From Oscillospiraceae bacterium (GTDB taxonomy: Bacteria > Bacillota > Clostridia > Oscillospirales > Oscillospiraceae), in assembly GCA_020025545.1 (NCBI GenBank), contig JAHHRX010000016.1, positions 1 through 42,498 on the forward strand: a DNA stretch of 42,498 bases. Direction: 5' to 3'. The notes beneath the pieces were generated by a model. The model saw only the letters and a list, made by a program, of their open reading frames with translations, searched no databases and had not been told where the DNA came from. Of this stretch, positions 1 through 6,736 are shown in pieces (within the stretch, counting starts at the first letter, position 1; every line of letters begins with the position of its first letter). A program made the position numbers and the translations under genes.

Positions 1-96
1 GCCTGCGGCATCAACGGCATCCATCTGTACGCACTGAACAAGTACGACGATGTTGCCATGATCGCCAAGGAAGCCGGCCTGCTGGACCTGGTGTAA
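1..96 (+). CDS. metF: 3' end of a methylenetetrahydrofolate reductase (MetF-like) gene
   Basis: Only the last 31 codons and the TAA are present. The visible tail contains GINGIHLYALNKYDD, which resembles the conserved C-terminal GxxGIHFYTLN segment of 5,10-methylenetetrahydrofolate reductases, the enzymes that make the 5-methyl-THF used by the methyltransferase encoded downstream. The position immediately before cooC and the acs genes fits this assignment, since metF is commonly linked to them in acetogenic Clostridia. The call rests on a short stretch of sequence plus context, so it is moderate in confidence. The gene is cut by the window start, not broken. Confidence 0.6.
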   Translation, partial: ACGINGIHLYALNKYDDVAMIAKEAGLLDLV

Positions 97-128
97 GCCA
101 GACAGAAATTTACTTTCTAAAAACCGTT

Positions 129-151
129 CCCGGCAGGGCGTTCCTGCCGGG
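129..151 (+). other. GC-rich intercistronic hairpin between metF-like gene and cooC
   Basis: CCCGGCAGG (129-137) and CCTGCCGGG (143-151) form a perfect 9-bp stem with loop GCGTT. No T-run follows, so it is not a classic intrinsic terminator. It may stabilise or process the mRNA between metF and cooC, or cause partial termination (inference). Confidence 0.6.
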
Positions 152-185
152 GCGGCTATTGCAATGAACCAAAGGAGCTATTATT

Positions 186-956
186 ATGGCAACACCCAAA
201 ACCATCGCCGTTGCCGGTAAGGGCGGCGTAGGTAAAACAACCACCTGCGGTATGCTGATCGATTACCTGTGCAAAATGGGGAAAGGCCCGCTGCTGGTGG
301 TGGATGCGGATGCAAACTCCAATCTGAACGAAGTGCTGGGCGTTGAGGTAGAGACTACCTTGGGCAGCATCCGTGAGGAAATGGCACAGGCCGAACAGAA
401 GGGCACCATTCCTGCCGGAATGACCAAGGCCGACTATGCCGATTTCAAGTTCAGCACCGCTCTCATTGAAGAAGACGATTATGATATGCTGGTCATGGGC
501 CGCACGCAGGGCAAGGGCTGCTATTGCTATGTCAATGGCGTGCTTAAGGCTCAGCTGGATAAATATGCCAAGAACTACAATTATATCGTCATGGATAACG
601 AAGCAGGTCTGGAGCATGTGGCAAGAGGCACTCTGCCCCATGTGGATACCATGCTTCTCATCTCCGATTGCTCCCGCCGCGGCGTACAGGCTGTGGCCCG
701 CATCGCAGAGATGATCGACGAAATGTCCCTTAACCCCGGCCAGATGGGCCTCATTATCAACCGGGCACCCGGCGGTGTTCTCAATGACGGCGTCAAAGAG
801 GAAATCGAAAAGCACAACCTGAAGCTCATCGGTGTGCTGCCGCAGGATGAGGCTGTATTTAACTGTGACTGCGCCGGAGAGCCCTCCGCACAGCTGCCGG
901 ACAGCAATCCGGTGAAAGCTGCCCTCAGGGGCATTATGCAGTCCATCGGGCTGTAA
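186..956 (+). CDS. cooC: CooC-type CO dehydrogenase nickel-insertion ATPase
   Basis: This 256-residue protein is a MinD/SIMIBI-class P-loop ATPase of the CooC family, which loads nickel into the C-cluster of CO dehydrogenase using ATP-driven dimerisation. The deviant Walker A GKGGVGKTT lies at residues 11-19, and the CxC metal-binding pair is C112-Y-C114, the position described for CooC1. The sequence VVDADANSNL near residue 38 is the switch/Walker A' region. An AAAGGAGC ribosome-binding site ends 7 nt before the ATG. The gene sits between metF and acsD in the Wood-Ljungdahl operon, which supports maturation of CODH/ACS rather than nitrogenase or MinD functions. The CODH catalytic subunit it would serve is not in the window. 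Confidence is high. Confidence 0.93.
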   Translation: MATPKTIAVAGKGGVGKTTTCGMLIDYLCKMGKGPLLVVDADANSNLNEVLGVEVETTLGSIREEMAQAEQKGTIPAGMTKADYADFKFSTALIEEDDYDMLVMGRTQGKGCYCYVNGVLKAQLDKYAKNYNYIVMDNEAGLEHVARGTLPHVDTMLLISDCSRRGVQAVARIAEMIDEMSLNPGQMGLIINRAPGGVLNDGVKEEIEKHNLKLIGVLPQDEAVFNCDCAGEPSAQLPDSNPVKAALRGIMQSIGL

Positions 957-969
957 TTTACAAAGATCC

Positions 970-1073
970 GAACAGAAAAAAGGCGAGAGTCTTGCAGCCC
1001 GCCCGATCAGCGGTACGCTCTGCGGTCATGAGGCAGAGCGGCTGTCTGCCAGAGAGGAACCCGGCTTCTGTTC
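970..1073 (+). other. Structured intercistronic RNA element between cooC and acsD
   Basis: GAACAGAA (970-977) can pair with TTCTGTTC (1066-1073), enclosing a strong hairpin. In that hairpin CAGC plus CGCTCTGC (1008-1011, 1016-1023) pair with GCAGAGCG plus GCTG (1033-1044), with a GGTA bulge and a 9-nt loop. The element fills almost the whole 160-nt gap before acsD and is followed by TTTTTT at 1083-1088. I could not match it to a cobalamin, THF or T-box riboswitch. A structured leader or processing site is the likely role (inference). Confidence 0.45.
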
Positions 1074-1116
1074 TGATTGATATTTTTTGAAAATCAAACA
1101 AGGGGGATTAACAACT

Positions 1117-2058
1117 ATGTCTTTTGTTCCTAAGACACAGCCGTTTAGCGGCAAGATCAATGCCGTTACTCTGGGCACCGGTGACAAGGCAATCGTCATC
1201 GGCGGCCAGAATGTGCTGCCGTTCTACACCTTTGATGCACCCATCGAGAACGCACCCAAGATCGGTGTGGAAATTTCCGATGCTGCTGACACCTGGACTG
1301 CACCCGCTATCGTAGACTTCTACGCCGGATGCACCACCATGGCAGAGCGTGCAAAGAAGGCCGAGACCATGGAAGGCGCAGATTTCCTGTGCCTGCACTT
1401 TGAGTCCGCCGATCCCAACGGTGCAAACCGTTCCGTCGAGGACTGCGTAGCGGATGCCAAGGCTGTTGCCGATGCTGTCAGCATGCCCATCGTCATCATG
1501 GGCTGCAAGAACATTGAGAAGGACGGCGAGCTGTTCTCCAAGATTGCTGAGGCTCTGCAGGGCAAGAATATTCTGGCCCTTTCTGCCCGGGCCGAGGACT
1601 ATAAGACCGTCGGTGCTTCCGTGGCTCTGGCTTACGGCCAGAAGGTCGGTGCTGAGACCGCTGACGATATCAACCTCGCCAAGCAGCTCAACATCATGCT
1701 CAAGGGCCTGTCCATCGCTCCCGAAAACATCGTTATGAACATCGGTACTGCCGCTGTCGGCTATGGTTACGAGTATGTGGCTTCCACTCTGGACCGCGTT
1801 CGTGCCGCTGCTCTGGCACAGTCCGATGCTGACCTGCAGATGCCCATCATGGCTCCCGTGTCTCCCGACACCTGGGGCGTGAAGGAGTCCATCGCTTCCG
1901 AAGAAGATGAGCCCACATGGGGCTGCGCAGAAGTGCGCGCCATCGACATGGAGGTTTCTACCGCTGCTGCTGACCTGGTCGGCGGTGCTGACGCGGTTAT
2001 CCTGCGTCATCCTGCGGCAGTTGCAACCATCAAGCAGTTCATTAACGAACTTGTCTAA
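1117..2058 (+). CDS. acsD: Corrinoid iron-sulfur protein small subunit (CODH/ACS delta subunit)
   Basis: The 313-residue product is the small (beta/delta) subunit of the corrinoid iron-sulfur protein. This is a TIM-barrel protein that pairs with AcsC to carry the methyl group from methyl-THF to acetyl-CoA synthase. The N-terminal FVPKTQPFSGKINAVTLGTG stretch and internal DFYAGCTTMAERAKKAETMEGADF and VMNIGTAAVGYGYEY regions are typical of this family, and length is normal. I choose ATG 1117 because an AAGGGGG site (1100-1106) precedes it; an upstream in-frame TTG at 1087 has no ribosome-binding site. The gene is followed after 20 nt by acsC-acsE with its own GGAGG, so the two CFeSP subunits are probably co-translated at similar levels. 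Codon use is strongly biased, as in highly expressed genes. Confidence 0.93.
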   Translation: MSFVPKTQPFSGKINAVTLGTGDKAIVIGGQNVLPFYTFDAPIENAPKIGVEISDAADTWTAPAIVDFYAGCTTMAERAKKAETMEGADFLCLHFESADPNGANRSVEDCVADAKAVADAVSMPIVIMGCKNIEKDGELFSKIAEALQGKNILALSARAEDYKTVGASVALAYGQKVGAETADDINLAKQLNIMLKGLSIAPENIVMNIGTAAVGYGYEYVASTLDRVRAAALAQSDADLQMPIMAPVSPDTWGVKESIASEEDEPTWGCAEVRAIDMEVSTAAADLVGGADAVILRHPAAVATIKQFINELV

Positions 2059-2078
2059 TCGGAAGGAGGATACATACA

Positions 2079-4361
2079 ATGGCATTGAAAGGTCTTGACA
2101 TCTTTAAGATGTCCCCTAAAAAGAACTGTAAGGAATGTGGCAGCCCCACCTGTATGGCTTTCTGCATGAAGGTTGCACAGGGTGCTGTTTCCATCGACAA
2201 GTGCCCGTACTTCTCCGAGGAAGCAAAGGCAAGCCTGAACGAGGCCACCGCACCCGCAATGAAGACCGTTACCTTCGGTAAGGATCTGAAGCTGGGCGGC
2301 GAAACGGTTCTGTTCCGTCATGAGAAGACTCTGGTCAGCAAGACGCTGTTCTCTGTGGCCGTTTCCACTGCTATGAGCGCCGAGGAAGTGGACAAGAAGC
2401 TGGCTGACATGGCAAAGATCGATTACGATCGTATCAGCGAGCGTATGTATGTGGAGACTGTTTTCGTTTCCAATACGCAGAACGATCCCGCTGTTTATGC
2501 CGCTCTGGTGGAAAAGGCAGCCGCTACCGGCCGCAGCCTGATCCTCGAGTGCTGGGATGTGGAGTGCGCCAAGGCAGCTCTGGCTGTCTGCAAGGCTGAC
2601 AAGCCCATCCTGAACGGTGCAACCCCCTCCAACTGGGAGGAAATGAACGCCGTCGCTACCGAGGCCGGCGTGGTACTGGGCGTTTGGGCCGAGAACCTCA
2701 GCGACCTTTACGACACCGTTAAGAATCTGGAAGCCAAGGGCAACAAGAATCTGGTTCTGGATGTCACTGCCGAAACCGGCAAGGAGACCCTCAAGAACGC
2801 AGTTCTGGTGCGCCGCACCGCTATCAAGGACGGCGACCGTTCCTTCGGTTATCCTTCCATCGTGAACCTGACCCGGTTTGCCAAGGGCAATGCGCACCTG
2901 CAGACCGCTTACGCCACCATGTTCGTTGAGAAGTACGGCTCCATCGTCGTCATGGAGAATATGGCTATGGCACAGGCGCTGCCTCTGTATGGCCTGCGTC
3001 AGAATATCTTTACCGATCCTCAGAAGCCCATGAAGGTGGAAGCAAAGGTCTACCCCATCAACGGTGCCGACGAGAATTCTCCCTGCGCTCTGACCGTAGA
3101 CTTCGCTCTGACCTACTTCCTGGTTTCCGGCGAACTGGAGCGCTCCAACGAGCCTGTAAACCTGCTGATCACCGATGCCTCCGGTATGTCCGTTCTGACC
3201 GCTTGGGCTGCCGGCAAGTTCTCTTCTTCCACCATCAAGAAGTTCTTCGACGAGAACGACATTGAAAACAAGATCAAGAGCCGCACCCTGATCATCCCCG
3301 GCAAGGTTGCCGTTATGAAGGGCGAGATTCAGGAGAAGCTGCCCGGCTGGAATGTGGTCGTCGGTCCTCTGGAAGCTGTTCAGCTGCCGAAGTACCTGAA
3401 GGACAAGGAGTACGAGGCCGCCGCTGCTGCCGCTGCTGCTGAAAATGCTGCAAAGGCTGCCAGCGCTTCCTCCATGGAAGTCAAGGAGCTGTCTTTCGAC
3501 GAGCTGCTTGAGACCAAGGTCCCCAAGATCGAAGTTGTCGACATGGGCGTACATTACAAGGGACACAACCCTGACTCCCAGACCTTCGTCACCATCGGTG
3601 AGAGAATCCACTGCATCGCTCCTTCCGTCCGCAAGGCTATGGACGAGCGTGATCCCGAGCCCATCCTGAAGCGTGCCGCTGAGCAGATCGCTGCCGGTGC
3701 CACCTATCTGGATGTCAACATCGGACCTGCCGAGAAGGACGGCCCCGAGCGTATGATGTGGGCTGTTAAGCTGCTGCAGGAGAACTTCAACAATGTTCCT
3801 CTGGCTCTGGATACCGCTAACAAGCGTGCTATCGAGGCTGGTATCAAGGTCTACAACCGTACCAACGGTAAGCCCATTGTTAACTCCGCTGACGCCGGTT
3901 CCCGTATCTCCAACATCGATCTGGCTGCTGCCAACGATGCTATCTGTATTGCTCTTTGCTCTGCCGACGGTATTGCTAAGGACAATGAGGAGCGTATGAA
4001 GCACTGCCACAACATGCTGGAGCGTGGCCTGCGCCTGGGCATGGAAGCCACCGACCTGTGGTTCGATCCTCTGTTCCTGGTGGTTAAGGGTATGCAGGAC
4101 AAGCAGATGGAAGTTCTGGAAGCAATCAAGATGTTTGCTGACGAGGGCCTCAAGTCCACCGGCGGTCTGTCCAACAACTCCAACGGTGCGCCTAAGGCTG
4201 TCCGTCCCATCATGGACTCCGCTCTGGTTGCTATGGCTATGATGCAGGGCCTGACCTCTGCTATCGTGAACCCCAACGACCTGCGCCTGATGGAGACCAT
4301 CAAGTCCTGTGACATCTTCAAGAACCACGTTCTCTACTCCGATTCTTATCTGGATCTGTAA
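2079..4361 (+). CDS. acsC: Fused corrinoid iron-sulfur protein large subunit (AcsC) and methyl-THF methyltransferase (AcsE)
   Basis: The 760-residue protein joins two enzymes that are normally separate. Residues 1 to about 445 match AcsC (CODH/ACS gamma subunit): the [4Fe-4S] ligands are C17, C20, C25 and C42, followed by a TIM barrel and a C-terminal B12-binding domain. Residues about 445-465 are a linker made almost wholly of Ala, Glu, Lys and Ser. Residues about 500-760 match AcsE, the methyltetrahydrofolate:corrinoid methyltransferase, with TIGERI, LDVNIGP, LDTAN, WFDPL and GLSNNSNG motifs that carry the pterin-binding Asp and Asn residues. No stop codon or frameshift interrupts the reading frame. 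The fusion would tether methyl donor and acceptor domains in one chain. It is translated from GGAAGGAGG just upstream of ATG 2079. No separate acsE occurs in the window. Confidence 0.92.
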   Translation: MALKGLDIFKMSPKKNCKECGSPTCMAFCMKVAQGAVSIDKCPYFSEEAKASLNEATAPAMKTVTFGKDLKLGGETVLFRHEKTLVSKTLFSVAVSTAMSAEEVDKKLADMAKIDYDRISERMYVETVFVSNTQNDPAVYAALVEKAAATGRSLILECWDVECAKAALAVCKADKPILNGATPSNWEEMNAVATEAGVVLGVWAENLSDLYDTVKNLEAKGNKNLVLDVTAETGKETLKNAVLVRRTAIKDGDRSFGYPSIVNLTRFAKGNAHLQTAYATMFVEKYGSIVVMENMAMAQALPLYGLRQNIFTDPQKPMKVEAKVYPINGADENSPCALTVDFALTYFLVSGELERSNEPVNLLITDASGMSVLTAWAAGKFSSSTIKKFFDENDIENKIKSRTLIIPGKVAVMKGEIQEKLPGWNVVVGPLEAVQLPKYLKDKEYEAAAAAAAAENAAKAASASSMEVKELSFDELLETKVPKIEVVDMGVHYKGHNPDSQTFVTIGERIHCIAPSVRKAMDERDPEPILKRAAEQIAAGATYLDVNIGPAEKDGPERMMWAVKLLQENFNNVPLALDTANKRAIEAGIKVYNRTNGKPIVNSADAGSRISNIDLAAANDAICIALCSADGIAKDNEERMKHCHNMLERGLRLGMEATDLWFDPLFLVVKGMQDKQMEVLEAIKMFADEGLKSTGGLSNNSNGAPKAVRPIMDSALVAMAMMQGLTSAIVNPNDLRLMETIKSCDIFKNHVLYSDSYLDL

Positions 4362-4391
4362 GAGAAAGTGCTGCTGTAATATCCCGTAAAC

Positions 4392-4441
4392 AAAACCGGG
4401 AGGGAGATACCTCCCTCTCGGTTTTCGCCCTCATTGGGGCG
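4392..4441 (+). other. Tandem hairpins in the acsC-acsE to acsB gap
   Basis: AAAACCGGGAGGGAG pairs with CTCCCTCTCGGTTTT (ending 4425), giving a long stem with a 3-4 nt loop and a short U-run. It is followed by CGCCC-TCATT-GGGGCG (4426-4441). This looks like a partial or read-through terminator inside the operon and could set the acsB level relative to acsC-acsE (inference). Confidence 0.5.
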
Positions 4442-4511
4442 GTAAATAAGTGTATTTTACCTGTTTTGGCTGAATACAGGAATCTTCTGAAATAATTTGG
4501 GAGGAATTAAA

Positions 4512-6638
4512 ATGAGTGTATTAACCGATTTGATCTATGGCGGCTCTAACGCTGTTGCAGGCCTGACCGAAGGGGCTGTTAACGACGCTATTGCCAAATA
4601 CGGTGCAGACAAAGAAATTGCCTTCCCCGATACCGCTTACTTTTTCCCGACCATCTATGCCGCAACCGGCGTTAAGGTAAAAACGCTGGGAGATCTGCCT
4701 GCCTGTGTCGGCGTTCTCAAGAGCCTCATCACCAATCAGGAGGATCTGGGTCAGGCACTCAATGCAGGTCTGGCCACTGCCGTGGGCGCTGAGATCCTGG
4801 AGGGTCTTAAGTATGTTGAGGGCGGCAACCCCTACGAAAACGAGTCCGGCATTGGTTTTGTACCCGATCCCGTTATCCGCAGCCTTGGTGTGCCGCTGGT
4901 TACCGGTGATATCCCCGGCGTTGCAGTTGTCATTGGCAAGGCCGACGATCCTGCTGATGTTGTTAAGGTGGTTAAGGATTACCAGTCCAAGGGCATCATG
5001 TCATTCCTGATCGGTGATGTCATCGAGCAGTGCGCCGAGGGCGGCGTGAAGATGGGCCTTGAGCTGCGTGTTATTCCTCTGGGCCACGATGTCACTTCCG
5101 TTATCCATGTTGTTACCGTTGCTGTCCGTGCTGCTCTGATTTTCGGCAATACCCAGCCCGGTGATCTGGCAGGCCTGCTGAAGTACACCAAGGAGCGTGT
5201 GCCTGCTTTCGTGAATACCTTTGGCGCTATCGACTCCGTTGTTGTTTCTGCCGGTGCCGGCGCCATCGCTCTGGGCTTCCCCGTGGTTGTGGATATCGAT
5301 CTGGGCGAAAATCAGGTTCCCGGTGCACTGGAATCCGTGTGCGACCACAATGAGACGGTAAAGAAGTCTCTGGAGCTGCGTGAAATCAAGATCAAGACCA
5401 CCGAACTGCCCATCCCCGTGGCATTTGCTGCCGCATTCGAGGGCGAAATCATCCGTAAGGCGGATATGCACAACGAGTGCTGGTCTGCCAAGAACCCCAC
5501 TGCCGAGCTAGTAGTTATGCGGGGAATGGACGAGATCGAGGACCACAAGATCACCATTATCGGACCGGACTTTGACGAGGCCAAGGATCTGGCTCTGGGT
5601 ACTTATGTGGAAGTTGCCGGCAAGAAGATGCAGGTGGACTTTGAATCCGTTATCGAGCGTAAGTTCCACTCCTGGTTCAACTACATGGAAGGTGTTATGC
5701 ACACCGGCCAGCGTAATCAGGTTCGTGTCCGTGTTTCCAACGCTGCCTACGAGGCCGGCCTGCGGATCAAGGACTTTGCAGAAGTGCTGTATGTGATGAT
5801 CATGAACGAGTTCGACGCCGTTGTTGACAAGTGCCAGATTACCATGATTACCGACGCTGCTGAGGCAGGCAAGTTCCGTGACGAAATGGCAATGCCTCGC
5901 TATGACCAGAGAGACGACCGTCTGGCATCCATGACCGATGAGTCCGTGGATCGCTACTACACCTGCATCCTGTGCCAGTCCTTTGCACCGGCACACTGCT
6001 GCGTCGTTACTCCCGAGCGTCTGGGTCTTTGCGGTGCTGTCTCCTGGCTGGATGCCAAGGCTACCAACGAGCTGGACCCCAACGGTCCCTGCCAGCCGAT
6101 CTTTAAGGAAGGCTGCATTGACGAGCGCACCGGCCGCTATGAGTCCGTTAATAAGATGGTGGCAGAAGCCACCCACGGCGCGGTTGAAAATGTCACGCTG
6201 TACTCCATTCTGGAGGACCCCATGACTTCCTGCGGCTGCTTCGAGTGTATCTGCGGCATTGAGCCTATGAGCAACGGCTTCATGGTTGTAAACCGTGAGT
6301 ACAGAGGTATGACCCCCGCCGGCATGACCTTCGGCGAGCTGGCATCCTGCACCGGCGGCGGTGTCCAGACCCCCGGTTACATGGGTCACGGCCGTCACTT
6401 CATCTCCTCTAAGAAGTTCATCGCTGCCGAGGGCGGCATTGAGCGCATTGTCTGGATGCCCAAGGAACTGAAGGACGATGTGGGCGAGCGCCTCAACAAG
6501 ACCGCACAGGAGCTGTACGGTATCAAAAACTTCACCGACTACATTGCCGATGAGACGGTTACCACCGATTGTGAGGAGCTTCTCAACTGGCTGACCGAGA
6601 AGGGTCACCCGGTTCTGGGTCTGGAGCCCCTGATGTAA
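4512..6638 (+). CDS. acsB: Acetyl-CoA synthase (CODH/ACS alpha subunit, AcsB)
   Basis: This 708-residue protein is the bacterial acetyl-CoA synthase, which joins CO, the methyl group from the corrinoid protein and CoA at the nickel-iron A-cluster. All A-cluster ligands are visible: C485, C488, C497 and C507 bind the [4Fe-4S] cluster, and C574-G575-C576 is the Cys-Gly-Cys site for the distal nickel. The spacing equals that of the Moorella enzyme (C506, C509, C518, C528, C595-G-C597). The N-terminal domain, which contacts CODH in bifunctional complexes, is present, so this is the full bacterial form and not the short archaeal CdhC. The start is ATG 4512, preceded by GGGAGGA at 4499-4505. It lies between the CFeSP genes and the RACo-type activator. 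Confidence is very high. Confidence 0.96.
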   Translation: MSVLTDLIYGGSNAVAGLTEGAVNDAIAKYGADKEIAFPDTAYFFPTIYAATGVKVKTLGDLPACVGVLKSLITNQEDLGQALNAGLATAVGAEILEGLKYVEGGNPYENESGIGFVPDPVIRSLGVPLVTGDIPGVAVVIGKADDPADVVKVVKDYQSKGIMSFLIGDVIEQCAEGGVKMGLELRVIPLGHDVTSVIHVVTVAVRAALIFGNTQPGDLAGLLKYTKERVPAFVNTFGAIDSVVVSAGAGAIALGFPVVVDIDLGENQVPGALESVCDHNETVKKSLELREIKIKTTELPIPVAFAAAFEGEIIRKADMHNECWSAKNPTAELVVMRGMDEIEDHKITIIGPDFDEAKDLALGTYVEVAGKKMQVDFESVIERKFHSWFNYMEGVMHTGQRNQVRVRVSNAAYEAGLRIKDFAEVLYVMIMNEFDAVVDKCQITMITDAAEAGKFRDEMAMPRYDQRDDRLASMTDESVDRYYTCILCQSFAPAHCCVVTPERLGLCGAVSWLDAKATNELDPNGPCQPIFKEGCIDERTGRYESVNKMVAEATHGAVENVTLYSILEDPMTSCGCFECICGIEPMSNGFMVVNREYRGMTPAGMTFGELASCTGGGVQTPGYMGHGRHFISSKKFIAAEGGIERIVWMPKELKDDVGERLNKTAQELYGIKNFTDYIADETVTTDCEELLNWLTEKGHPVLGLEPLM

Positions 6639-6658
6639 GCATATTTTCGCATTTTCCC

Positions 6659-6685
6659 GGGCGGCGGGGACACCCGCCGCCCTTT
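6659..6685 (+). other. GC-rich hairpin between acsB and the RACo gene
   Basis: GGGCGGCGGG (6659-6668) and CCCGCCGCCC (6673-6682) make a perfect 10-bp all-GC stem with loop GACA, followed by only TTT. It could act as a partial terminator or as a 3'-end block protecting the acsB message (inference). Confidence 0.6.
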
Positions 6686-6736
6686 CTGAAGCCAGTAATT
6701 TAGCGGCATTTGGCCGCATGAGAGGACTTCCCGACT

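Noticed and set aside
957..1116. Cobalamin or THF riboswitch before acsD
   Set aside because: The structure does not show the conserved B12 box or the THF core sequence, so I list it only as an unidentified structured element.
2055..4328. A 757-codon open frame on the minus strand opposite acsC-acsE
   Set aside because: It is an antisense shadow of a biased, GC-rich gene; its translation is low-complexity with no family features, and there is no suitable ribosome-binding site. The same applies to long antisense frames at 5508-6719, 6605-8200, 11280-12803, 19223-20644 and 21219-22781.
4497..4511. TTG start of acsB at 4497
   Set aside because: The TTG overlaps the GGGAGGA ribosome-binding site that serves ATG 4512.
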